DNA of 64,000 nt from the NCBI GenBank assembly GCA_041687675.1, contig JAWLBM010000009.1:1-64000 (forward strand). The letters are read 5' to 3'. Position 1 is the first letter of the stretch, and each line of letters begins with the position of its first letter. Of this stretch, positions 8,261 through 16,912 are shown in pieces. The DNA is from JAWLBM01 sp041687675. GTDB taxonomy: Bacteria > Pseudomonadota > Alphaproteobacteria > Rhizobiales > Pleomorphomonadaceae. The position numbers and the translations under genes are program-made. The notes beneath the pieces were generated by a model. The model was not told where the DNA came from. It saw only the letters and a list, made by a program, of their open reading frames with translations, and made no database searches.

Positions 8261-9010
8261 ATGGCGTTTCGATCGCTGCTGACATCGCGGGCCTGGGCCA
8301 TCCTGGCTCTCGCCCTCCTTGCCACCCCGATCGCGGCGCCCGGCCCGGCGAATGCAGGATCGACCCTCCGCGGCTATTCCGACGACGCCCTCTCGCACGG
8401 CTTCTTCTCCACCGTCTTCGGCATCGAGCATGGCGCGCGCGCCGGCGGCACCTTCGTGAAGAAGTTCCACGCGCCGGTCCGCTTCGCCGTCGAGAACCGT
8501 TCGTCGAAGGGCCTCGACCGGCAGGTGGCGAAGTTCATCCGCGGGCTGCCCCGGGTGGTGCCCGGCCTCGACGCCCGCCTCGCGGGGGCCGGCGAGCGGC
8601 CGAACTTCGTCGTCCACATCGTCAACCGGGCCGACTATGCGCCGCTGGTCCGCGAGGTCGCCTATGGCGGCGCCCATGGCAAGGTTCCGGGCCGCTGCAT
8701 GGTGAAGGTGGACTTCGGCCGCGGCGGCATCCAGCGGGCCGACGCTTTCATCGTCGCGGACGAGGGCGGCCACCTGTTCCGCCGCTGCATGGTCGAGGAG
8801 ATCCTGCAGGGCCTCGGGCCGATGAACGACCACGACTCGCTCGCCGACAGCGTGTTCAACGACGAGTCGCGCCACGACCGGCTGATGGCCTTCGACCGGG
8901 CGATCGTCACCATGCTCTACGACAACAGGGTCCGCCACGGGATGCGGGTCCGCGAGGTGCAAGCGATCATGCCGGACCTCGTGGCCGAGGCCCGCCGGCG
9001 GGTCCGCTGA
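8261..9010 (+). CDS. Exported DUF2927 family protein
   Basis: The 249-residue protein has an N-terminal signal peptide (RAWAILALALLATPIAAPGP, cleavage near an Ala-Asn-Ala motif). The C-terminal half matches DUF2927: RRCMVEEILQGLGPMNDHD, then SVFNDES, then a region predicted to be helical (IVTMLYDNRVRHGMRV). The family is found in alphaproteobacteria and has no established function. It is probably periplasmic. The ATG at 8261 is chosen because the signal peptide begins there; an upstream ATG at 8192 would put 23 polar residues ahead of it. Confidence 0.8.
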   Translation: MAFRSLLTSRAWAILALALLATPIAAPGPANAGSTLRGYSDDALSHGFFSTVFGIEHGARAGGTFVKKFHAPVRFAVENRSSKGLDRQVAKFIRGLPRVVPGLDARLAGAGERPNFVVHIVNRADYAPLVREVAYGGAHGKVPGRCMVKVDFGRGGIQRADAFIVADEGGHLFRRCMVEEILQGLGPMNDHDSLADSVFNDESRHDRLMAFDRAIVTMLYDNRVRHGMRVREVQAIMPDLVAEARRRVR

Positions 9011-9204
9011 ACGGCGGGCCGGTTAACCAAATTTCTCAACCGGCCGTTCACCAAGCCTCGAGATCGGCGGCATTTGAACGACCGGCGTCGGGTTCGATTC
9101 ACCATTCCGTGGTGATGCGCCCCCCAGGGTCGTGGCGGAGCGCCACCGCCCCGGCGGCCGGCGCGTTCATGTCGCGGAGCCAACACCCGTCAGCGAGACA
9201 GCAT

Positions 9205-9897
9205 ATGCACCGTGTCCTTCTTCTCGCCGCGCTCGCCGCGGCCGTCGCCGGTCCCGCCGCCGCGCAGTCCGGGCGGTACGTGACCCCGCCGCCGCTGGTC
9301 CTCTCCCCGGACCTCACCGACGCCTGGACGATGCAGCTGAAGCCCGGCAACCGGCCGATCTACCGGGAGCGGGAGCGCTCCACCGCGGTGGTCCGGCCGG
9401 GCAACCGCCAGCAGCCGGACGCGCGCAAGCCGGCGGAGCGGACCTACTCCCTGGCACCCGAGTTCCTGCCGACGGTCATCGACTACCAGGGCCCGCACGG
9501 CCCGGGCACCATCGTCATCGACACCGAGACGCGGCACCTGTTCCTGGTCGAGGAGGGCGGCAAGGCCCGCCGCTACGGCGTCGGCGTCGGCCGGCCCGGC
9601 TTCGAATGGGCGGGGGCGCACCGGGTGACCCGCAAGGCGGAGTGGCCGGACTGGCGTCCGCCCCCGGAGATGCGCAAGCGCCAGCCGGAGCTTCCGGTGA
9701 TGATGGCCGGCGGGCCGCAGAACCCGCTCGGGGCGAGGGCGCTCTACCTCGGCTCGACGCTCTACCGGATCCACGGCACCTCCGAGCCGTGGACCATCGG
9801 CCAGGCGGTGTCGTCGGGCTGCATCCGCATGCGCAACGAGGACGTGATCGACCTTTACGAGCGCGTGCCCGTCGGGGCGAAGGTGATCGTGCGCTGA
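9205..9897 (+). CDS. L,D-transpeptidase (YkuD/ErfK family), exported
   Basis: These enzymes form 3-3 cross-links in peptidoglycan or attach proteins to it, acting in the periplasm. The 230-residue protein begins with a signal peptide (MHRVLLLAALAAAVAGPAAA). The catalytic signature is complete: HGTSEPWTIG followed by SSGCIRMRNEDVIDLY, with the nucleophilic Cys and the conserved His, Gly and Arg. The YkuD domain spans about residues 105-230 and starts at TIVIDTETRHLFLVEEGG. The region between the signal peptide and the domain is Pro/Arg-rich. It converges with the LprI-like gene. Confidence 0.92.
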   Translation: MHRVLLLAALAAAVAGPAAAQSGRYVTPPPLVLSPDLTDAWTMQLKPGNRPIYRERERSTAVVRPGNRQQPDARKPAERTYSLAPEFLPTVIDYQGPHGPGTIVIDTETRHLFLVEEGGKARRYGVGVGRPGFEWAGAHRVTRKAEWPDWRPPPEMRKRQPELPVMMAGGPQNPLGARALYLGSTLYRIHGTSEPWTIGQAVSSGCIRMRNEDVIDLYERVPVGAKVIVR

Positions 9898-9937
9898 GCC
9901 GGACCGGCCGGTCGCCGACGCGGGGACCGGCCCGCCA

Positions 9938-10267
9938 TCAGAGTTCGCCGAGGCGGATCTGGTAGGCCTCGAGCGTGCAGGCGCGGGCGTCCGCCTCGCG
10001 GCTGCAGCGCATCAGCGTCTTCCGCCAGCTGGAGTGCTGGGCCTTGATCGAGCCGACCTGGCTCGCCGGCGCCTTGGCGAGGGCGCTGGCGAACACGCGG
10101 GCGAGCTCCAGGTCGAGCGCCGAGAGCTCGTCGTCCTGGCAGATCAGCCGCTCCACCGGCTGCCTGGCGGAGTCGCAGTCGAAACTCGGGTTTCCCGCGG
10201 CCGCGGGCACGGCGTCGGCGCTCGCCAGGAGGGCGATTGCTGCCAGCGTCGAGACACGAGCGGACAT
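9938..10267 (-). CDS. LprI-like lysozyme-inhibitor family protein
   Basis: The small exported protein (109 residues) has a signal peptide of about 24 residues and a Cys-rich domain FDCDSARQPVERLICQDDEL with later Cys residues (LMRCSREADARACTLEAY). This pattern fits the LprI N-terminal family, four Cys probably forming two disulfides. LprI of mycobacteria inhibits lysozyme; the role here is untested. An AGGA ribosome-binding site stands about 10 bp before the ATG at 10267. Its neighbour is a peptidoglycan transpeptidase, which is at least consistent with a cell-wall role. Confidence 0.78.
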   Translation of the reverse strand: MSARVSTLAAIALLASADAVPAAAGNPSFDCDSARQPVERLICQDDELSALDLELARVFASALAKAPASQVGSIKAQHSSWRKTLMRCSREADARACTLEAYQIRLGEL

Positions 10268-10477
10268 GGCACCTGTTCCTCTTTCCACGCGGCACACGCC
10301 AACGTGCCCGGCCCGCAACCGGGCCGGGATGCGAGACCCGGAAAGGGTTCACATCCGGTTAACGCGGCACGTCGCATTGAGAGGGTAAGCCGAAGCTTCC
10401 CCTCGTCGCAAGAATCCGGAGCCTTTCCGCAGTCACGATCCTGCGCGATGGTGAACGGCGGGTCGCGGAAGAGGGTT

Positions 10478-11785
10478 TCAGGAAAGTTCAGCCGGCTTCG
10501 GTCCGCCGGTCGCCCAGTCGAGAAGCTCCACCGTGTGCAGCACCGGGGCCGGGGCCCCCGCGGCGAGCTGCGCGATGCAGCCGATGTTGCCGGTCGCGAT
10601 CACGTCCGGAGCCGCCTTCGCGATGTTGGCGAGCTTGCGGTCCCTGAGCCGGTCGGCGATCTCCGGCTGCAGGATGTTGTAGGTGCCCGCCGATCCGCAG
10701 CACAGGTGCCCCTCCGGCACGTCGCGCACGGCGAAGCCCGCCGCCGAGAGCAGCGCCTTCGGCTCGGCGCGGATCTTCTGGCCGTGCTGCATCGAGCAGG
10801 CGGAGTGATAGGCGACGGCGAGCGCGGGCAGGTCCGGCCGCGGCGCGGGCAGCTCCAGGCCGGCGAGATATTCCGAGACGTCCTTGGCCAGCGCCGACAC
10901 CCGCGCCGCCTTCGCCGCATAGGACGGGTCGGTGCGCAGCATGTGGCCGTAGTCCTTGATGGTGGTGCCGCAGCCCGACGCGGTGATCAGGATGGCGTCG
11001 AGGCCGCCCCGCTCGATCTCGGCGGTCCAGGCGTCCACGTTGCGCCGCGCCTGGGCGAGGCTGTCGTGCTCCCGGCCGAGGTGGTGGACGAGCGCGCCGC
11101 AGCAGCCCTCGCCCGCCGGCAGCACCACCTCGACGCCGAGGCGGTGGAGCAGGCGGACGGTGGCCTCGTTGATCTCGGGGCGCAGCACCGGCTGGGCGCA
11201 GCCGGTGAGGAGGGCGACGCGCGCCTGCGCCCCGGCCGGCTTCGGCAGGACGTGGCCGGGCGCGAGCGGCGAGCGCGGCGCCGGCTTGAGCGGCGCGAGG
11301 CGAAGCATCGCCGCGAGCCGCCTTCCGTCGCCGCCGAGCCGGGCGAGGAGCGGCGCGAAGGGCTTGCCGAGGAGCGCGCCGGCAAGCGCCAGGCGAAAGC
11401 GGCCGGGATGGGGCAGCACGGCGGCGAGCACCCGCCGCATCATCCGGTCGGCGAGGGGCCGGCGGTAGGTCTCCTCGATGTGCGCCCGCGCATGGTCGAC
11501 GAGGTGCATGTAGTGGACGCCGGACGGGCAGGTGGTCATGCAGGAGAGGCAGGAGAGGCAGCGGTCGATGTGGAGCACGGTCTCGGCGTCGGCCGGCCGG
11601 TCCTTCTCCAGCATGTCCTTGATCAGGTAGATGCGCCCGCGCGGGCTGTCGAGCTCGTCGCCGAGCAGCACGAAGGTCGGGCAGGTGGCGGTGCAGAAGC
11701 CGCAGTGGACGCAGGCGCGCAGGATCTTCTCCGAGTCCGCCGTCTGCGGGTCGGCGAGCTGCGCCAGGGAAAAGTTGGTCTGCAT
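10478..11785 (-). CDS. glcF: Glycolate oxidase iron-sulfur subunit
   Basis: GlcF passes electrons from the flavin subunits GlcD/GlcE towards the quinone pool during oxidation of glycolate (or D-lactate). Two 4Fe-4S motifs lie near the N-terminus: CVHCGFCTATCP (about residues 25-36) and CLSCLSCMTTCP (about 75-86). Two CCG domains follow, with GEGCCGALVHHLG and HLCCGSAGTYN. The length, 435 residues, is close to that of E. coli GlcF. It is last in the leftward operon DUF3422-glcD-glcE-glcF, 4 bp after glcE. Confidence 0.93.
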   Translation of the reverse strand: MQTNFSLAQLADPQTADSEKILRACVHCGFCTATCPTFVLLGDELDSPRGRIYLIKDMLEKDRPADAETVLHIDRCLSCLSCMTTCPSGVHYMHLVDHARAHIEETYRRPLADRMMRRVLAAVLPHPGRFRLALAGALLGKPFAPLLARLGGDGRRLAAMLRLAPLKPAPRSPLAPGHVLPKPAGAQARVALLTGCAQPVLRPEINEATVRLLHRLGVEVVLPAGEGCCGALVHHLGREHDSLAQARRNVDAWTAEIERGGLDAILITASGCGTTIKDYGHMLRTDPSYAAKAARVSALAKDVSEYLAGLELPAPRPDLPALAVAYHSACSMQHGQKIRAEPKALLSAAGFAVRDVPEGHLCCGSAGTYNILQPEIADRLRDRKLANIAKAAPDVIATGNIGCIAQLAAGAPAPVLHTVELLDWATGGPKPAELS

Positions 11786-11789
11786 CGGA

Positions 11790-12989
11790 TCAGAGTCCCT
11801 CGCCCATGCGGCCGGGGTTGAGGATGTTCATCGGGTCGAAGCCGGCCTTGAGCCGCCGGGAGAGCGCCGCCAGCGGGGCCGGCTGCGGCTGGAACACGGC
11901 GACGTTCCGGCGCACCTCGGCGGGTGCGCGCACCAGCGTCGCGTGGCCGCCGCCGGCCGCCGCGACCGCGGCGCGGATCGCCAGCGCGTCGTGCGCGGCC
12001 GCGGCGGCGTCGGTGACGAGCCAGGCGAGGCCGCCGGACCAGTCGAGCATCGCCCGCCGCGCACCGGCGGCGGCGAGGATCGAGGGGCCGGCGGTCGGCT
12101 TCACCGAGACGCGCCAGAGCGCTTCGTCCTCCGCCAGCGGCTCCAGCGGGCGGAGGTCGCGGATGGCCGCCCACAGCGCGGCGGTCCGCTCCGGTCCGAG
12201 CCGCTCGGCGGCGCCGCGCCCGGCGAGGAGGCCGGCGAGCCGCGTGGCGCGCTCGTCGACGGAGGGGGCGACGCCCTCGAGCCGGACGACGGTCGCCGGT
12301 CCGTCGAAGCCGGCCGCGCGCGCGGCCGCCGCCGGCAGGTGGGCGGCGCCCGAGACGTCCACCGGCGCCCCCATCGCCTCGCAGAGCGTCGCGACGGCGG
12401 TCGTCTCGTCGAGGCCGTGGAGCACCAGCGTCGCGGCCGTCTCCGCCTTCGGCAGCACCTTGACGGTGATCTCGGTGGCGACGGCGAGCGTGCCGAAGGA
12501 GCCGGCGAGGCCCTTGGCGACGTCGTAGCCGGTGACGTTCTTCACCACCCGCCCGCCCGCCTTGAACACCTCGCCGCGGCCGGAAACGGCGGTGATGCCG
12601 AGCACATGGTCGCGCACCGCGCCGGCCTTGATCCGCCGCGGCCCGGAGAGGGCGGTCATCAGCAGCCCGCCGAGGGTGCCCGGCCGGTCCTCGCCCCACA
12701 GCCGGTTGGTCATCGGCGGCTCGAAGGCGAGTTCCTGGCCGCGCTGGTCGAGCATCCTTGCGATCTCGTCCAGCGGCGTGCCGGCCCTCGCCGTCATCAC
12801 CAGTTCCTCGGGCTCGTAGAGGGTCACGCCGGCAAGGCCGGAGAGATCCAACCGCCGATGCTCCACCGCCGCGCCGAGGGCGCCGCGGCTGCCCGAGCCG
12901 GCGGGCGCCAGCGGCGTGCCGGAGGCGGCGGCCTCCGCGACGGCGGCGCGGACCTCCTCCGTCGACGCGGGTCTCAGGACGTCGGCCAT
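11790..12989 (-). CDS. glcE: Glycolate oxidase FAD-binding subunit
   Basis: GlcE is the shorter flavoprotein subunit of glycolate oxidase. The 399-residue protein has the FAD-binding PP-loop APAGSGSRGALG near the N-terminus, the second FAD-contact region GTLGGLLMTALSGPRRIKAG, and ends with FDPMNILNPGRMG, the C-terminal signature shared with GlcD-type oxidases. The start codon overlaps the glcD stop by one base (TGATG), a sign of translational coupling. The subunit is cytoplasmic or on the inner face of the membrane. Confidence 0.92.
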   Translation of the reverse strand: MADVLRPASTEEVRAAVAEAAASGTPLAPAGSGSRGALGAAVEHRRLDLSGLAGVTLYEPEELVMTARAGTPLDEIARMLDQRGQELAFEPPMTNRLWGEDRPGTLGGLLMTALSGPRRIKAGAVRDHVLGITAVSGRGEVFKAGGRVVKNVTGYDVAKGLAGSFGTLAVATEITVKVLPKAETAATLVLHGLDETTAVATLCEAMGAPVDVSGAAHLPAAAARAAGFDGPATVVRLEGVAPSVDERATRLAGLLAGRGAAERLGPERTAALWAAIRDLRPLEPLAEDEALWRVSVKPTAGPSILAAAGARRAMLDWSGGLAWLVTDAAAAAHDALAIRAAVAAAGGGHATLVRAPAEVRRNVAVFQPQPAPLAALSRRLKAGFDPMNILNPGRMGEGL

Positions 12990-14485
12990 CAGAACCTCGG
13001 AATGTCGGGATGCGGCAGGCGGCCGCCGTGGATGTGCATGCGGCCGAGCTCGGCGCAGCGGTGCAGCTCCGGGAACACCTTGCCGGGGTTGAGCAGGTGC
13101 TTTGCGTCGAAGGCGCACTTGATCCGGACCTGGTGGGCGAGGTCGGTCTCGTCGAACATCGAGCCCATCAGGTCGCGCTTCTCGACGCCCACCCCGTGCT
13201 CGCCGGTGAGCACGCCGCCCACCTCGACGCAGAGGAGCAGGATGTCGGAGCCGAAGGCCTCGGCGCGCTCCAGTTCCCCCGGGTTGTTGGCGTCGTAGAG
13301 GATCAGCGGGTGCAGGTTGCCGTCCCCGGCGTGGAAGACGTTGGCGACGCGCAGGCCGTGCACCTTCGACAGCTCCCGCATCCGCTTCAAGACCCGCGGC
13401 AGTTCCTTGCGCGGGATGGTGCCGTCCATGCAGTAGTAGTCCGGCGAGATGCGGCCGACGGCGGGGAAGGCGGCCTTGCGCCCGGCCCAGAAGGCCATCC
13501 GCTCGGCGTCGGAGGTGGAGACCCGCACCTCGGTGGCGCCTCTCGCCCCGGCGATCTCCGCGACCCGCTCGATCAGGTGGTCGACCTCCACCGCCGGCCC
13601 GTCCAGCTCGACGATCAGCAGCGCCTCGGCATCGCGCGGATAGCCGGCGTGGACGAAGTCCTCGGCGGCGTTGATCGCCGGGTTGTCCATCATCTCCATC
13701 CCGCCCGGGATGATCCCGGCGGCAATGATGTCGGCGACGCAGGCGCCGGCCTGCTCCTCGTCGGCGAAGGCGACCAGCAGCGCCCGGGCGGTCTCCGGCG
13801 CGCGCAGGATGCGGACGGTCACCTCGGTGACGACGCCGAGCAGACCCTCCGAGCCGACCACGAGCGCGAGCAGGTCGTAGCCTTCCGCGTCGAGGTGGCT
13901 GCCGCCGAGGCGGACCAGCTCGCCGGTGATCAGCACCATCTCGACGCCGAGCACGTTGTTGGTGGTGAGCCCGTACTTCAGGCAGTGGACGCCGCCGGAG
14001 TTCTCCGCGACGTTGCCGCCGATCGAGCAGGCGATCTGGGAGGAGGGGTCGGGCGCGTAGTAGAAGCCGGCATGCTCGACCGCCCGGGTGATGCCGAGGT
14101 TGGTGACCCCGGGCTCGACCACGGCGAGGCGGTTGGCGAAGTCGATCTCCTTCACCCGGTTGAACTTCATCATCGACATCAGCACGCCGTCGCCGAGCGG
14201 CAGCGCGCCGCCGGAAAGGGAGGTGCCGGCCCCGCGCGGCACCACCTTGACGCCCTCGCGGTGGCACCAGGCGAGGATCGCCGAGACCTCCTCCACCGTC
14301 TCCGGCAGCACCACCAGCATCGGCAGCGTGCGGTAGGCGGTGAGCCCGTCGGATTCGTAGGGACGCAGTCCCGTCTCGGTGTCGATCACCCGCTCCGGCG
14401 AGGTGATCGCGCGGAGCGCCGCGGCGACCTCGCCGCGCCGGGCGAGCACGCCGGCGTCGAGCTCGGGCATCAGCGGATGGTTCAT
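12989..14485 (-). CDS. glcD: Glycolate oxidase subunit, FAD-linked oxidase
   Basis: GlcD oxidises glycolate to glyoxylate; the family also includes D-lactate dehydrogenases. The 498-residue protein has the FAD PP-loop VVPRGAGTSLSGGALPLGDG (about residues 71-90), IGGNVAENSGGVHCLKYG, and the C-terminal FAD-oxidase domain with HAGDGNLHP (the metal/substrate-binding His) and ending near HLLNPGKVFPELHRC. GAGGAG lies 8 bp before the ATG at 14485. Substrate choice between glycolate and D-lactate cannot be read from the sequence; the glcE/glcF neighbours favour glycolate. Confidence 0.93.
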   Translation of the reverse strand: MNHPLMPELDAGVLARRGEVAAALRAITSPERVIDTETGLRPYESDGLTAYRTLPMLVVLPETVEEVSAILAWCHREGVKVVPRGAGTSLSGGALPLGDGVLMSMMKFNRVKEIDFANRLAVVEPGVTNLGITRAVEHAGFYYAPDPSSQIACSIGGNVAENSGGVHCLKYGLTTNNVLGVEMVLITGELVRLGGSHLDAEGYDLLALVVGSEGLLGVVTEVTVRILRAPETARALLVAFADEEQAGACVADIIAAGIIPGGMEMMDNPAINAAEDFVHAGYPRDAEALLIVELDGPAVEVDHLIERVAEIAGARGATEVRVSTSDAERMAFWAGRKAAFPAVGRISPDYYCMDGTIPRKELPRVLKRMRELSKVHGLRVANVFHAGDGNLHPLILYDANNPGELERAEAFGSDILLLCVEVGGVLTGEHGVGVEKRDLMGSMFDETDLAHQVRIKCAFDAKHLLNPGKVFPELHRCAELGRMHIHGGRLPHPDIPRF

Positions 14486-14495
14486 CGAGGGCTCC

Positions 14496-15830
14496 TCACT
14501 TGCGTCCGGCCTCCTCCTCGTCCTCGCGGACGTGGCGGCGGCGGATGCGACGGACGGTCCACCACACGCCGAGCACCGCCGGCACGACCGCCGCGGCCGT
14601 GACATAGGCCGGGTCGAGGCGGAGCCCGAAGACGGTCAGGCCCTTGGCGAGGTAGCCGAACAGGCCGACCACGTAGTAGCTGATCGCCGCCACCGAGAGC
14701 CCCTCGACCGTCTGCTGCAGGCGCAGCTGCAGGCGGGCGCGGCGGTTCATCGACTGCAGCACGTCCCGGTTCTGCTGCTCCAGTTCGACGTCGACGCGGG
14801 TGCGCAGGAGGTTCGCCGCGCGGCCGAGCTTGGTGGAGAGGTCGGCCTGGCGCTCGCGCAGCGTCTCCAGCGTCCGCATGGCGGGCGCGGTGCGCCGCTG
14901 CAGGAAGCTCGCCCAGGTGGGATAGCCCTCGTAGGGGTCCTCGCCGATCGACTCCAGCCGCAGGCTGACGATCTGGTCGTAGGCCCGCGAGGCGCCGAAC
15001 CGGTAGGCGCTCGCCGCCGCCGCCGCCTCGAGGTCGGCGGTGAGCTGGGAGAGGTCGGCGAGCAGCTTGCGGTTCTGGTCGAGGCCGGACGTCCGCCGCG
15101 TCTCGGCGGTGATCTCGACGAGGCGCTTTTCGATCGCGCCGATCACCGGGCTGATCGCCTGCGCCTCGGGCAGGCCCAGCATGGCGAAGGTGCGGTAGGT
15201 CTCGATCTCCAGCAGCCGCTGGACGAGCGCGCCGGCCTGGTGCGGGTGGAGGCCGCGGTCGACGACCAGGATCCGGGTCATGCCGTCGCGGTCGGCGCGG
15301 AACTCGGTCAACGCCAGCGCCGTCCCGTCCGCCACCTGCGAGCCGGAGACCCAGATGTCCTGGAAGCCGGCGAGCGGGCCGCGCGGGTCTGCGGCGATCA
15401 TCTCCTTGGTGACGAGGTCGAGCCGGGTCGCCACCATCATCTCTCCGGGCGGGCGGAAGCCGGCCCCGAAGGGATCGTCCGGCAGCGGCCCGAAGGCCTG
15501 CGAGCCGGCGGGAAGGGCGATGTCGAAGGTGTAGCTGGTGAACTCGGTGAACTGCTCCCAGCGGAGCGTCCCGCCGCTCACCTTGACGTGGTGCACCTTG
15601 CGCTCCGGCCCCGGCCCGTCGCCGCCGTGCCGCAGGCAGAAGGACTCCAGGAAGGCGCGGTCGGCCGCGGCGGCCGCGGGCGGCGTCTCGAAGGCGAAGT
15701 GGAGGAAGGCCCGGGGGGAGGTCACCGAGCGGAACGGGCGGGCGTGCACCTCGCCGAGGATGCGCGCGCGCAGGGGATGCGCCTGCCAGCCGCGGCGATC
15801 CGATGTCGCCGCCTCGTTCACCTTGTCCAT
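14496..15830 (-). CDS. DUF3422 family membrane protein
   Basis: The 444-residue protein has a long soluble N-terminal part (ERKVHHVKVSGGTLRWEQFT, about residues 71-90), a helical coiled-coil-like part (about 280-370), and two C-terminal hydrophobic segments (VAAISYYVVGLFGYLAKGL and TAAAVVPAVLGVWWTV). It ends in a charged tail. DUF3422 has no known activity. It is the first gene of the leftward glc operon, 10 bp before glcD, and faces the GntR/lut operon, so a role linked to hydroxy-acid oxidation, perhaps as a membrane partner, is inferred from context. The ATG at 15830 is chosen because upstream codons in the same frame are Arg-rich and overlap the promoter. Confidence 0.82.
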   Translation of the reverse strand: MDKVNEAATSDRRGWQAHPLRARILGEVHARPFRSVTSPRAFLHFAFETPPAAAAADRAFLESFCLRHGGDGPGPERKVHHVKVSGGTLRWEQFTEFTSYTFDIALPAGSQAFGPLPDDPFGAGFRPPGEMMVATRLDLVTKEMIAADPRGPLAGFQDIWVSGSQVADGTALALTEFRADRDGMTRILVVDRGLHPHQAGALVQRLLEIETYRTFAMLGLPEAQAISPVIGAIEKRLVEITAETRRTSGLDQNRKLLADLSQLTADLEAAAAASAYRFGASRAYDQIVSLRLESIGEDPYEGYPTWASFLQRRTAPAMRTLETLRERQADLSTKLGRAANLLRTRVDVELEQQNRDVLQSMNRRARLQLRLQQTVEGLSVAAISYYVVGLFGYLAKGLTVFGLRLDPAYVTAAAVVPAVLGVWWTVRRIRRRHVREDEEEAGRK

Positions 15831-15935
15831 CGCCGGTCCCCCTCGGACAGTCCGGCGACGCCGCCGGACCCGCCCATTCAACACCGCCGCCGGGCCGTGC
15901 GCCACCGGGACCGCGTGGCGGTCCGGAGGCCGGAG

Positions 15936-15979
15936 AAGTGGTCCACACAATTGACCACTTCGCCGTCGCGGCGTACATT
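15936..15979 (+). promoter_or_regulatory. Promoter with overlapping palindromic operator in the glc/lut divergent region
   Basis: AAGTGGTC (15936-15943) and GACCACTT (15953-15960) form a perfect 8-bp inverted repeat with a 9-bp spacer. The right arm overlaps a promoter, TTGACC (15951-15956), 17 bp, TACATT (15974-15979), reading towards the GntR gene 42 bp on. TGGTC/GACCA half-sites are typical of FadR-type GntR regulators, so autoregulation and control of the divergent DUF3422-glc operon, which starts 105 bp to the left, are likely. Confidence 0.7.
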
Positions 15980-16021
15980 GCCCCAACCTGACGCGCGTCG
16001 CAAGGCGCGTGGCTCTATCCC

Positions 16022-16912
16022 ATGGTCGATGCGGACCGGTCGATGATCTTCACCGCCGTCAGCCACAACCGGACCGCCGACGCGGTGGTCCGCCAGATCG
16101 AGGAGCTGATCCTCGACGGCGTGCTGCGCCCGGGCGACCGGCTGCCGGCGGAGCGGGACCTCGCGCGCGCCTTCGACGTGTCGCGGCCGATCCTTCGGGA
16201 GGCGATCGCCGGCCTCGAGGGGCGGGGGCTGCTCGCCGCCCGGCACGGCGGCGGCACCTTCGTCGCCGACGTGATCGGCGAGGTGTTCCGCCAGCCGGTG
16301 GTCGACCTCATCCGCAGCCACCCCAAGGCGCTCGCCGACTACATGGACTTCCGCCGCGAGATCGACGCGACCGCCGCCGGGCTCGCGGCCGAGCGGGCGA
16401 CGGAGGCGGACCGGGCGATGCTCGCCCGCGTGGTCGAGGCGCTGGCCGCCGCCCACGAGGAGGCGGACCCCCGCCGCGAGGCGGAACTCGACATCGAGTT
16501 CCACATGGCGATCTCGGAGTGCGCCCACAATTCGGTGTTGCTGCACACCACGCGCGCCTGCTACCGGCTGCTCGCCGACGGCGTCTTCTACAACCGCGAA
16601 CTGGTGTGGGGGCACGCCGACAGCCGCGAGCGCCTGTTCCGCCAGCACCTCGCCATCCACGCGGCGGTGGCGGCGGGCGATGCGGCGGAGGCCCGGCGGG
16701 CGGCGGCGGCGCACATGGACTATGTGGCCGCGACGGTCGCCGAGCGCCAGCGCGAGGTCGAGCGCGAGCGCGTCGCCGAGCGGCGACTGCGGGTGGCGGC
16801 CAGCCGGGCGACCGGCCCGGTCCGCGGCCGGCGCGGGCCGGCGGTCGGCGGCGAGGACGGCATGGAAACGGCCGCGGCGGCGATCGCCGGCGGCGAACGG
16901 GGAAGCGCGTGA
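16022..16912 (+). CDS. FadR-type GntR transcriptional regulator (LldR/GlcC-like)
   Basis: This 296-residue DNA-binding protein has an N-terminal winged helix (VVRQIEELILDGVLRPGDRL, then LARAFDVSRPILREAIAGLE) and a helical FCD ligand domain. The FCD metal/ligand residues fit ELDIEFHMAISECAHNS and the later His in HLAIHAAVAAGD. LldR, PdhR and GlcC belong to this group and sense lactate, pyruvate or glycolate. A C-terminal tail of about 50 residues rich in Arg and Ala is unusual. Its stop overlaps the lutA start (TGATG), so regulator and enzymes are co-translated. The substrate is inferred from the neighbours. Confidence 0.88.
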   Translation: MVDADRSMIFTAVSHNRTADAVVRQIEELILDGVLRPGDRLPAERDLARAFDVSRPILREAIAGLEGRGLLAARHGGGTFVADVIGEVFRQPVVDLIRSHPKALADYMDFRREIDATAAGLAAERATEADRAMLARVVEALAAAHEEADPRREAELDIEFHMAISECAHNSVLLHTTRACYRLLADGVFYNRELVWGHADSRERLFRQHLAIHAAVAAGDAAEARRAAAAHMDYVAATVAERQREVERERVAERRLRVAASRATGPVRGRRGPAVGGEDGMETAAAAIAGGERGSA

